This document shows, in pieces, positions 25,370 to 32,427 of a DNA stretch of 32,427 bases. Every line of letters begins with the position of its first letter. Position 1 is the stretch's first letter. The translations under genes were made by a program, and so were the position numbers. Source of the stretch: Pseudanabaena sp. BC1403 (GTDB taxonomy: Bacteria > Cyanobacteriota > Cyanobacteriia > Pseudanabaenales > Pseudanabaenaceae). The notes under the pieces are model-generated. The model had not been told where the DNA came from. It saw nothing but the letters and a program-made list of their open reading frames with translations, and made no database searches. The stretch is from contig NZ_PDDM01000041.1 in assembly GCF_002914585.1 (NCBI RefSeq), forward strand, positions 1 to 32,427. The letters run 5' to 3'.

Positions 25370-28300
25370 CTACGACCTCATAGCAATAAGAGCAAGCACA
25401 GAAAATAAACGATTGCTGTTATTGCTAGATAACTTAGTAACTACAGACTGATGCAAATATTGAGGGATATGCTCAGCAAAGAACTCAAAAATACCTTCTA
25501 GAGTAGTTTTCATCGGCATAGCATCATTTAAAAATCTTTCAGTTACACTAGCCCAAAAGTCTATTTGCTCATATTCTGCGTCATTGAATTGTAGATCTAG
25601 ATTTTCATCCAAATTTTGGATCGGGTTGCTATATAAGAACTTTAATAGCGCGTCGATCCAGTCAAAATGGTGCCGAAATTTACCCCATGAAATGTTCAGC
25701 CAATCTGCAATTTGCCTTTGAGACATCGAAACTAAATCAATCCCTTCAGACAGAGCTTCATAAAAACGCTGCGAGACTTCGGTTCTAAATATTTCCTTTT
25801 TACTCATTGCCTTAGGCGTAATGTCACTAGCTTTAACCTGAATATGAGGAATATCTCCTAAATCAAAATCAGATAAAAAGTAAATTACATCGCCCTCTTG
25901 AAAACGATTACCAAGCTTACGCCCAAAACATTGTCGAACATTTGCCAAAATATGGCGATCAATAAAGTCCGTAAAAGCTTGGTCTTCTTCTTCAGGATGA
26001 AACCCAGTTAAAACCACAAACTCAGCCTTAAGTGCGGCGATATTCTGGCAAGGAGTGCCAGTCACGACAAAGGTTTTTGCATCCTTAAAATCATTAGAGC
26101 CACGCGAGTCTCGAAACCAAGCACCATCAGCATCAAACTTTTTAAAATCAATGCTTTTGGTGGTCGGATCAATAGCGCATAAGTGCGAGGCGATCGCTTC
26201 AGCCTGACGAGTTTGTTCATTACCACGTTGCATTCCCAATCGTCCGATATCAGCAACTTGATAAATAGTCGGCATCTGCGAGATATCTGCTTGTTTAACC
26301 ACATGAATATGAGATGCCAACTTCATCTCTAAATGTGATTGGTTAATTGTGGCATCAAGATAAAGATTTGATGCAGACTTATTCGCTATTTCACGCAAAC
26401 GAGCATCGAGGAGCGAAACCGTAAGCTTTCCATTCTGAATATGTAGATCACCATATTGAATCTTGCCAGATAAAATATCCAGAAATTCTGAGAGCCATTG
26501 CTTTAATACCTCACGCTCGATCCTTTGCTCGAACTCAACCGAATGAAGTGTAGTAGCACTCTTGAGTAAAGAATTTAACCTAGCCAGCTCACGCTTGTCT
26601 TTACCCTTTGCATGATCAAACTCAGAATCAGCAATTCCATCAACCGTATCAAGAATCGATAAATCTGGTTCAAGTACATTTGCTAGTAGAGAGCTATCAA
26701 TTATTTCAGGGATTGCTTCCTTAATTTTGTGATAATCCAAACCAAATCGAGACTTATTTTCTAACAAATGATGTAACTTATTGAGCAGACTGATCGCTTG
26801 TTGTCTATTCTCAATATCAGTACGTGAAAGCTTTGCGATCGCCGCATCAATATCGGCGCGATCGACCTGAATTTGACGCATAGTTACAATGCTTTCTCCT
26901 ACTTCTTCCCAAACAAGCAAAGTCTTTGAATAGTCATAATCATCAGGACTGGGCAAACTAGCAGGATGAGAACGTAGGATATTTGACTTAAAAGCGATTG
27001 CTCGTTCATGTCTAAAGCCAAAACCATCACCACTAGAATGACGACAAGCATTGAGTAAAGGGCAAGTCTCGCAGACGATACGAGTATCAAAAATAGCCTT
27101 ATTCCGTAAGGCTGCGATCGCTCCTGTGCGGGAGCAATTAGACTTAGTATGCAGATCATCACGATAGTTAGCCCGCCGCAACTTACCGTTTTTATCAGTC
27201 AAGCCACGATGACGAGCAGGCAGCATTTGCCATTCTTGTAAAGTCTCTGTAGTGACATTACGAGAATCATTCGAGACATAAATAATTTTTTCAACACCAT
27301 TTAGTAACTCAGGACGCAACAAACCTGCATCATGACTTTTGCCCGTACCCGTCGCCGAAGCATCCAAAACATGTTTATGGGCTTGAAGTGAATTACGCCA
27401 AGTTTCCAGTCTCGTGCCAGATTTATACTCCAAAGAAGGATTAGTGACAGTGACTTGATGCGATCGCGCAAAGCCCTTAGCTTTAGGCTTAGGAATCAAC
27501 TTATCTTGTAGCCATTGAAAAGGAGAAGACTTAGTTCTTGGCTTGTATTTAGCAATTTCAAAGAACTGTGCGATCGTTAAAAGCTGGATATTTGAGCGAT
27601 CGGGCAATTCATCGATGTCATCATCATCTTTGGTGAACTGCCCCCACCACAATACGTCGATGTTATAGCCAAGCTCAACTAGAAAATCTAAATTATTTTC
27701 ATGGCGACGCATTACCTGTTTGTTAACAACGTCACCAGCATCGATCGCATATTCCAGTCTAGTTAATGTTGGACTAGCGCTAATATCTTGCAAATAGCTA
27801 ATTAAAGTTTCTTTGCAAGATACAAACTGACCGCTAGAAGCACCGATAGCAGAACATTTACGAATCTTAGCTGCAAGAAAAGGTTTTACGCCTGTCCCCT
27901 CAACCAAAACTACTCGATCTAATATCCTAGGCAAGTAAGCATAAAAAGCAAGAGGTAGCTCGCCATTTTGTTGTCGAGCATCAATCCCATATGGTTTGTG
28001 CCAGCGATAGCGGCCAGAATCAGTATCTCTCAGTCGAATCTGAGCGCCTAAAATTTGTCCTTGGGGGTTCCGAATTGGGACGACATAGCCAGCCTTCATC
28101 GACTTTGCGCCCAAATTTTCAATTTCAGGTTCGGTCAATCTGCGTCGTTGAAGATCGGATATGTCAGATTCATTGAGATTAAGCTTTTGAAAATAAACCT
28201 GAAATAGACGATCTCTCTGAGTAGCATCAGGTAATTTAGCAAATCGTTCACGTTCAGATTTTTGCTGGGCTGCCTTAAGTCTGCGGTTAGTTTCTTGTCT

Positions 28301-28546
28301 TTGTTGACGCTCGGTTTCAGACTCTTGGCGGTCTCTAACATATTTCCCAGCGTAGTAACTACCTTTCGTTTCGCCAAGATAATGCCAACCTGACAGATCT
28401 AAATTAGTAGGATAGGTCATGCACAGGACAAGATCATCACTGATAATCCGACATTTACCTTTGACATCATCGCAAATTGGACAAGGTCGATCCGATCTTG
28501 CGGGTGAAAATTTGCCACTAGAATACTGATTGTTTTGGAGGCTCAT
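25370..28546 (-). CDS. CyRepA-like plasmid replication protein
   Basis: A 1058-aa protein that matches cyanobacterial plasmid replication proteins of the CyRepA type (large, with a DUF3854/Toprim-like region and a helicase part). Visible features in order: an N-terminal four-Cys element (CPIC...C...LCM, Cys22, Cys25, Cys32, Cys42); a Toprim-like VVLVEGTGVKPFLAAKIRK near residues 210-230; Walker A ASATGTGKSHD (Lys403) and a LLVWEEVGESI acidic motif; motif III-like FVVTGTPCQN; RQCFGRKLGNRFQEGD; and a C-terminal helix-turn-helix (SQRQIADWLNISWGKF). Together these suggest primase-helicase activity at the plasmid origin. A strong Shine-Dalgarno (28553-28560) supports the start. The family name is from memory and should be confirmed. 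Confidence 0.85.
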   Translation of the reverse strand: MSLQNNQYSSGKFSPARSDRPCPICDDVKGKCRIISDDLVLCMTYPTNLDLSGWHYLGETKGSYYAGKYVRDRQESETERQQRQETNRRLKAAQQKSERERFAKLPDATQRDRLFQVYFQKLNLNESDISDLQRRRLTEPEIENLGAKSMKAGYVVPIRNPQGQILGAQIRLRDTDSGRYRWHKPYGIDARQQNGELPLAFYAYLPRILDRVVLVEGTGVKPFLAAKIRKCSAIGASSGQFVSCKETLISYLQDISASPTLTRLEYAIDAGDVVNKQVMRRHENNLDFLVELGYNIDVLWWGQFTKDDDDIDELPDRSNIQLLTIAQFFEIAKYKPRTKSSPFQWLQDKLIPKPKAKGFARSHQVTVTNPSLEYKSGTRLETWRNSLQAHKHVLDASATGTGKSHDAGLLRPELLNGVEKIIYVSNDSRNVTTETLQEWQMLPARHRGLTDKNGKLRRANYRDDLHTKSNCSRTGAIAALRNKAIFDTRIVCETCPLLNACRHSSGDGFGFRHERAIAFKSNILRSHPASLPSPDDYDYSKTLLVWEEVGESIVTMRQIQVDRADIDAAIAKLSRTDIENRQQAISLLNKLHHLLENKSRFGLDYHKIKEAIPEIIDSSLLANVLEPDLSILDTVDGIADSEFDHAKGKDKRELARLNSLLKSATTLHSVEFEQRIEREVLKQWLSEFLDILSGKIQYGDLHIQNGKLTVSLLDARLREIANKSASNLYLDATINQSHLEMKLASHIHVVKQADISQMPTIYQVADIGRLGMQRGNEQTRQAEAIASHLCAIDPTTKSIDFKKFDADGAWFRDSRGSNDFKDAKTFVVTGTPCQNIAALKAEFVVLTGFHPEEEDQAFTDFIDRHILANVRQCFGRKLGNRFQEGDVIYFLSDFDLGDIPHIQVKASDITPKAMSKKEIFRTEVSQRFYEALSEGIDLVSMSQRQIADWLNISWGKFRHHFDWIDALLKFLYSNPIQNLDENLDLQFNDAEYEQIDFWASVTERFLNDAMPMKTTLEGIFEFFAEHIPQYLHQSVVTKLSSNNSNRLFSVLALIAMRS

Positions 28547-28552
28547 TAATTT

Positions 28553-28560
28553 CCACCTCC
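28553..28560 (-). promoter_or_regulatory. Ribosome binding site of the rep gene
   Basis: GGAGGTGG (minus strand) lies 6 nt before the rep ATG at 28546. It is one of the few strong Shine-Dalgarno sequences here and fixes the start. Confidence 0.8.
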
Positions 28561-28740
28561 ATTGAGCTTGCTAGTGGCGATCTTTTTATAGATCTGCCGA
28601 AGCAAGACTTGCAAATTTAAAAACATCTAAATTGTCCTGATTGTAAGGGTTGTAGCGATTTCAATCAGGAAACGGAAAGACTTTTTAGAACAGTTCAAAA
28701 ATTATTTTTGCCAAATTTAAAAAATTTGCAGCAAAAAGTG

Positions 28741-28768
28741 TTGCTAAATTCATATCTTGCGTTAAGAT
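28741..28768 (+). promoter_or_regulatory. Candidate promoter of a small RNA, with overlapping palindrome
   Basis: TTGCTA and TAAGAT with a 16-nt spacer make a good sigma-70-type promoter on the plus strand. The inverted repeat ATATCTT-GCGTT-AAGATAT (28752-28770) covers the -10 box and could be an operator. Confidence 0.45.
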
Positions 28769-28774
28769 ATAAGA

Positions 28775-28886
28775 AAGCATTGAACAAATTCTTCGCTCGT
28801 CAAAGCAAAACTCGTCCGTTTCCATTTATTCGATTAAGTACCTTCGGGTCATCAAGAAGCTAGTGATTGCAGTCGCTGGCTTTTTT
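28775..28886 (+). ncRNA. Candidate small RNA opposite the rep leader
   Basis: A predicted RNA of about 110 nt from the promoter at 28741-28768 to an intrinsic terminator at 28857-28886 (10-bp stem AAGCTAGTGA/TCGCTGGCTT including G-U pairs, loop TTGCAG, six T). A small ACC-TTCG-GGT hairpin lies at 28840-28849. It runs opposite to rep and would pair with the rep mRNA leader if that starts upstream of 28890. In Synechocystis pSYSA a related rep gene is controlled by an antisense RNA, which makes this plausible. No direct evidence of transcription. Confidence 0.45.
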
Positions 28887-29131
28887 GATGTGGAAGGGGA
28901 AAATTAGTAAGGGGATCTCCTGTAGATAAAAAACCTCAGACTAAGCATACATCAATCGCTCAAGATCTGAAACATAAAATTTAAAAAATTTATCTCTAGA
29001 CATTTTGAACAGTTTGTAGGCATCAATAACCGCTATTTGCGAAACTATTTTTACCCAATATCCAATCCCAACATTTGCTATTGATAAGAGGCGATCGCTA
29101 AATTGTAAGTCCTTTCCAAAAAAAATAAGAG

Positions 29132-29148
29132 GCGACGCGATGCGCCGC
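29132..29148 (-). terminator. Rho-independent terminator of the HAD gene
   Basis: On the minus strand, GCGGCGC-ATC-GCGTCGC forms a 7-bp stem (one G-U pair) followed by CTCTTATTTTTTTT. It begins 4 nt after the HAD stop codon. It shares the GGCGCATCGCG core with the protease terminator at 173-191. Confidence 0.85.
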
Positions 29149-29151
29149 TTT

Positions 29152-29910
29152 TTACTTTTGCAGTAATAATTTTGCCAACTCAGAAAAACCAGCAAACTCA
29201 GAAGCACGAGTAACGTATTGGGGTAAATGCAGCATTTTGTCTTGATAATGATGAATATTTGCCACACCGACCGATATGGGAAATTTAGTAGCATCAAACA
29301 TCGTCTCATCATTGGGACTATCGCCAACGGTTAGGACTTGCTGCAAATTGATTTCAGGAAAATGATTTTTGAGCACTGTATCTAAGCCAGTTGCTTTATC
29401 TTGGTGCAGTGGTTTGATATGACATTGAACATTGCTGTAAGTGAAACTCCAGCCCATTTGATCACATAGCGAAGAGATGGCTTGAATTTCATCGGTTGAT
29501 AAATCATTGACATCAAAAGTCCAATCGGTAATACGGAACTGATTATCAGAGGAAGTCTGAAGGTTAGGAAATTTCTGTTTAATGTGATGAAAAGTATTTT
29601 CTAGAAGAATGCGATGTCTAGATAAATTAGGAATCGAAGAGAGTAAATCTTGTTGACCATTGGGCTGTAAAAACAAACCGCCATTTTCCGAGATCGCCCC
29701 TGCAACAGGTAAATAATTTACCAAAGTACTGACCCACCCCGCCGAGCGACCAGTCACCAATAAGACTTTAATTCCTGCTGATTGTAAATCCAGAAGAGTC
29801 GAGATGAAATTAGAAGAGAATTTCCCATTTTGGGTAAGAGTGCCATCAACATCAGAAGCAATTAAACGAATGTCGGACAAATCAGCTTGATTGAGATTGA
29901 GCAGAGACAT
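29152..29910 (-). CDS. HAD-superfamily (IIB type) phosphatase
   Basis: A 252-aa predicted sugar-phosphate or related phosphatase of the Cof-like HAD-IIB group. Motif I is LIASDVDGTLTQNG with Asp20 (nucleophile) and Asp22; motif II is VLLVTGRSAGW; a cap region with ISENGGLF follows; Lys in HQDKATGLDTVL is motif III; motif IV is VGDSPNDETMFDATKFPISVGVANI. The set is complete, so the enzyme is probably active, but the substrate cannot be told. It is a single gene with its own terminator, between rep and the RNA-polymerase-like operon. No link to replication or defence is evident. Confidence 0.9.
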   Translation of the reverse strand: MSLLNLNQADLSDIRLIASDVDGTLTQNGKFSSNFISTLLDLQSAGIKVLLVTGRSAGWVSTLVNYLPVAGAISENGGLFLQPNGQQDLLSSIPNLSRHRILLENTFHHIKQKFPNLQTSSDNQFRITDWTFDVNDLSTDEIQAISSLCDQMGWSFTYSNVQCHIKPLHQDKATGLDTVLKNHFPEINLQQVLTVGDSPNDETMFDATKFPISVGVANIHHYQDKMLHLPQYVTRASEFAGFSELAKLLLQK

Positions 29911-30008
29911 AAAGAAGAAATGAAACTAAAACCAGAATACAGCTAACGTGAGACTATTGGAAAATCTAGCGATTCGCTGGTGAAGACAAAACTACCATCA
30001 ACGGAGTA

Positions 30009-30037
30009 TTGACAATTCCAGAATTTGTACGAACAAT
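30009..30037 (+). promoter_or_regulatory. Candidate promoter of the RNA-polymerase-like operon
   Basis: A perfect TTGACA (30009-30014) and AACAAT (30032-30037) with a 17-nt spacer. It lies about 100 bp before the 71-aa gene and runs in the same direction. The operator-like repeats at 30040-30094 begin directly after it. Confidence 0.55.
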
Positions 30038-30039
30038 AT

Positions 30040-30094
30040 TCTCAATCATCAATTTAGAGAAATTGATAGAATGTAATCTCTCAATCATCGATTT
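30040..30094. repeat. Operator-like direct and inverted repeats downstream of the promoter
   Basis: TCTCAATCATCAATTT (30040-30055) and TCTCAATCATCGATTT (30079-30094) are direct repeats 39 bp apart. ATCAATTT-AGAG-AAATTGAT (30048-30067) is a perfect inverted repeat within the first. Their place just after the -10 box suggests a repressor site. Confidence 0.5.
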
Positions 30095-30138
30095 CCCAAA
30101 CCCGTTGTATTCAATCCTAAGCACTTAAAGAGGAACTA

Positions 30139-30354
30139 ATGAGAAACAATATCCAATCCAAGATTGACGCAGGCTATACCTACGACGAACTACTGAGCGA
30201 AGGCCTAGCCAGCTTTGATGACATCGCCCGTTATGAATCACAGTATTCCCTGTATGACGAAGATGCAGAACCAAAGCCCAAAAAGACAAAAGCCAAACCG
30301 AAAACACAAGAAACTAAACCAAATAAAGAAGCAGAAATTGACTTTGAATTCTAG
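30139..30354 (+). CDS. Hypothetical 71-aa charged protein upstream of the RNA-polymerase-like gene
   Basis: Not recognised. The N-terminal half is acidic and helical (IDAGYTYDELLSEGLASFDDIARYESQYSLYDEDAE). The second half is a Lys/Pro/Thr-rich tail (PKPKKTKAKPKTQETKP) ending in DFEF. AGAGGA lies 7 nt before the ATG. The next gene starts 14 nt after the stop, so they are in one operon. Small size, charge asymmetry and constant position suggest a partner or regulator of the large protein, perhaps like a small polymerase subunit, but this is speculation. Confidence 0.7.
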   Translation: MRNNIQSKIDAGYTYDELLSEGLASFDDIARYESQYSLYDEDAEPKPKKTKAKPKTQETKPNKEAEIDFEF

Positions 30355-30368
30355 CGAGAAATGACAAT

Positions 30369-32345
30369 ATGGAATTTAGACAGATTGACCTGAAGACAGG
30401 GCAAGAGTTACCATTGCCTCCGAAAACTATTGAGCATAGCTACCTCGAACTGAAGATCTGGAAAGACATTGAGCCAAGTAAACTCGCCGTTGGCAAGATG
30501 TACGATGGCATCACTGAGCGAGACATCGAGCGACTGCAAGAGCAAGGACTGTACCTAATTCTTGCCAATGGAAGAACTGCTTATTTTGGCGATCGCGAGA
30601 TTTCTGAAAAGGTAAGCCAAGAAATCTTCACTAATCACAGCGATGCTGTCGCCTATGGTAGTTTGCCCGTATCTGAAGCCAAGACCTCCATATTCAAAGA
30701 GCAAGCCAGAATCCTGATCATTGATGATGAAACCCTAAATAAAGATCCAGCCACTGGAACTTACCAAGCGGATTGGGGAAAGCAAACCATCACCATAAGC
30801 AATGGCATCACCATTAGCGATAAAGCAATGGGCTTAATCGCCAGCAAACTGGGAGACTGCTATAGCCTGATCTCACCAGATCTCGCGACCCAACTGCAAG
30901 CCGAACCAAATCGCCCATTTCAATATCGCGCCGCCGTACCTGAATGGCATGGCGTGATTAAAGGCACATGCCGAGCCAGTTTGCTCTGTCAAGCCCTAGA
31001 AGTCGATGGGATTATTGCCAAATCAAGCATCAAAGGCGACAACAAAACTACTACCACTGGAATCCATGAGATTAGTCTATTCTGGTCAAGAAAAGAAGAT
31101 GCTAAATACACCGAACAAAAACTAGGTACTCAAGCTTTAGTCTTCTTCCCTGAAGGAGTCCAAGCAGACGTATTGCCTAAGCTGAAAATCAAAGCCGAAC
31201 GCTTAGCTGAAGCCCAATCCGACCCGCGTAAGATAGCGCAACTGTATATCGAGCGCCACGAAAAGCGCCTACAGCAGAGGCAAGAAGCAACAGGAGATCG
31301 CGCTAACATTACCCAAATCATCGAGCCAGAACTAGCACTAGAACTGGGATTAAGCCCACAAGAAAACACAACAGCCAATGAAATTAAACGAGAGATAGTA
31401 GCCTCACCTAACGAAGAATACCAAGATTGGCTCTATGACATCCTCAAAACTGACCTGATTGAAGGCGGTCATTGCCAAGTATTAGAAATGGAAGATATCG
31501 CCAAACGCCTGCGAGAATTCCTGCAAAGTGAATGGCAAGAAGTCGCCACAGGAGGCGTTTACGTCCCCAGTGGCATCGCTCAACCCCACAACCAACTGCA
31601 AGAAGGCGAAGTCAGTTTTACAGGACTACCCGATGGATCTGAAGTTGCTATCTATCGCAGTCCCGTGGCTAATGCTGCCAACTTTGACGTATTTACGAAT
31701 AACCTCACGGTTCTGCGTGAATTAGATCCTGAAGCCTATAGGCAGAGAGGAGTTTGCTATCTCAATCCCAACGATGCCAAACGACTAGTCATCGACTTTG
31801 ACGGCGATCGCGTGGGGATAATTCCTAGTCAACTAACACCCGAACAACAAGCCAGTTCCCAGAAAATTATTGAGCAATATCCAACCCTAATCCAAGAAAT
31901 AATTGACAAGAATCTGCCAGAGAACAAACCAATTCAAGTCGAAAAAGAAAAGAAGATTCCCCGTGATGTTGCCAATGGATTTGCCACCCTAGCTAGTGCA
32001 GCCGTTAATGCTGCTGATAACCCCACAGGCAGAGTCGCCAATCTGGGCATGAGGCTAGAAGCCTTGCGATGGGATGCCCAATATATACCAGAAGCCGAAA
32101 GAAGCGAATACTTGCAGGACATTGGCAAACACTTCCAAAAGCTACTCGCCGAAGACAAAGAGGATAAGAAACCATTTCGTATTCTCAATGACGCATGGCG
32201 TGACCAAATTGTCGAAATTAGTCAAATTGCCAGTACCATCCCCAAACTCCCCGAACCAGAACAAGCAACTGCCGTAACTACAGGTTTAGCCAAAACCGAG
32301 AGACTACTTTGGAATCTAGAAAGCCTCGCAGCCGTGAACTTATAG
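30369..32345 (+). CDS. Putative single-chain RNA-polymerase-like (double-psi beta-barrel) protein
   Basis: A 658-aa protein with no assigned family. At 470-500 it reads RLVIDFDGDRVGIIPSQLTPEQQ: DFDGD (476-480) plus the following hydrophobic-x-P-x-x-L-x-x-E-x-Q spacing closely follows the bacterial RNA polymerase beta-prime catalytic barrel ([20 protein letters not shown]), where the three Asp bind Mg. IYRSPVANAANF (428-439), 40 residues earlier, corresponds in place to LNRAPTLH of beta-prime. A second segment, PEWHGVIKGTCRAS (Lys198), may be the Lys-bearing first barrel seen in two-barrel polymerases (RdRP, YonO, phage enzymes). The rest is helical. It could make or process RNA or DNA for the plasmid or phage defence, or have lost activity. 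It overlaps nothing and follows the 71-aa gene. Confidence 0.6.
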   Translation: MEFRQIDLKTGQELPLPPKTIEHSYLELKIWKDIEPSKLAVGKMYDGITERDIERLQEQGLYLILANGRTAYFGDREISEKVSQEIFTNHSDAVAYGSLPVSEAKTSIFKEQARILIIDDETLNKDPATGTYQADWGKQTITISNGITISDKAMGLIASKLGDCYSLISPDLATQLQAEPNRPFQYRAAVPEWHGVIKGTCRASLLCQALEVDGIIAKSSIKGDNKTTTTGIHEISLFWSRKEDAKYTEQKLGTQALVFFPEGVQADVLPKLKIKAERLAEAQSDPRKIAQLYIERHEKRLQQRQEATGDRANITQIIEPELALELGLSPQENTTANEIKREIVASPNEEYQDWLYDILKTDLIEGGHCQVLEMEDIAKRLREFLQSEWQEVATGGVYVPSGIAQPHNQLQEGEVSFTGLPDGSEVAIYRSPVANAANFDVFTNNLTVLRELDPEAYRQRGVCYLNPNDAKRLVIDFDGDRVGIIPSQLTPEQQASSQKIIEQYPTLIQEIIDKNLPENKPIQVEKEKKIPRDVANGFATLASAAVNAADNPTGRVANLGMRLEALRWDAQYIPEAERSEYLQDIGKHFQKLLAEDKEDKKPFRILNDAWRDQIVEISQIASTIPKLPEPEQATAVTTGLAKTERLLWNLESLAAVNL

Positions 32346-32405
32346 CAAAGTAAGGTTAAGATAGGACATAAAATTGAAACAGAAGAGACAGAAAAAGAAA
32401 CGAAA

Positions 32406-32427
32406 ATGACAGCAGCTTACAGCATAG
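32406..32427 (+). CDS. Start of a further gene cut by the window edge
   Basis: An ATG at 32406 opens a frame (MTAAYSI) that runs off the window, 60 bp after the RNA-polymerase-like gene on the same strand. The purine-rich stretch before it (GAAACAGAAGAGACAGAAAAAG) could serve as a weak ribosome site. Too short to assign. Confidence 0.3.

Larger units (their letters stand above)
28547..29131. other. Gene-free leader/origin candidate upstream of rep
   Basis: About 580 bp, AT-rich, without a convincing gene. It contains the rep Shine-Dalgarno (28553-28560, GGAGGTGG on the minus strand), an inverted repeat CCTGATTG/CAATCAGG (28636-28669), an AT-rich palindrome CAAATTT-AAA-AAATTTG (28712-28728) and a candidate plus-strand small RNA (28775-28886). 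Nothing clear was found at 28890-29115. The position suits an origin of replication or a long rep mRNA leader. Confidence 0.5.

Noticed and set aside
28941-29327. 128-aa minus-strand open frame between rep and the HAD gene
   Set aside because: It overlaps the HAD gene in another frame, crosses the HAD terminator and its sequence is low in complexity without any motif.
1-32427. Frequent GCGATCGC octamers as regulatory or restriction sites of the defence system
   Set aside because: This is the HIP1 element, abundant across cyanobacterial genomes in coding DNA, so its presence here is not specific to the locus.

Overview
The window looks like cyanobacterial DNA. The octamer GCGATCGC (HIP1) and its core CGATCG recur throughout on both strands, and many families here are typical of cyanobacteria (TPR-CHAT, Uma2, DUF4926, a CyRepA-like replication protein). 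A parA-parB pair with palindromic sites, next to a large CyRepA-like replication protein, suggests a large plasmid or plasmid-derived island rather than core chromosome. No rRNA, tRNA or CRISPR array was seen.

Layout. 1-7000: a secreted subtilisin-family protease (minus), a RelE/ParE-type toxin-antitoxin pair (minus), and a secreted TPR-CHAT protein (plus) whose repeat array contains an exact 600-bp tandem duplication. 7066-21572: a long, almost entirely minus-strand block. In transcription order it holds a DUF499 ATPase, a 142-aa protein, a coiled-coil protein with two membrane segments, a Uma2 nuclease, a DUF1156 DNA methylase, a DUF4926 protein, a PD-(D/E)XK nuclease-like protein, a PLD-SNF2 helicase, a 107-aa protein and a membrane transglutaminase-like protein. 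Helicase, DUF1156 methylase and DUF499 ATPase together match the helicase-methylase-ATPase (Hma-like) type of anti-phage system. A MazEF-type pair on the opposite strand splits the block at 15891-16504. 21735-22903: two unrecognised plus-strand genes.

22904-28546 is the replication and partition core: a gene-free segment with a strong hairpin and two copies of a GTCGTATTT/AAATACGAC palindrome, then parA and parB (overlapping), then the CyRepA-like gene (minus). Upstream of rep lies a 600-bp gene-free region with a candidate small RNA on the opposite strand, which could be a copy-number regulator. 29152-29910 is a HAD phosphatase with its own terminator.

30139-32345 is the most unusual locus. 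Behind its own promoter and operator-like repeats sit a 71-aa charged protein and a 658-aa protein. The latter carries a DFDGD motif in a context very like the catalytic barrel of RNA polymerase beta-prime, plus an upstream GVIKG segment. It may be a single-chain two-barrel (RNA polymerase/RdRP/YonO-type) protein on a cyanobacterial plasmid. A further plus-strand gene begins at the right edge.

How it fits together: the plasmid core maintains the element, two toxin-antitoxin pairs may stabilise it, and the minus-strand block supplies probable phage defence. Functions are inferred from motifs and gene order only; no database search was possible.
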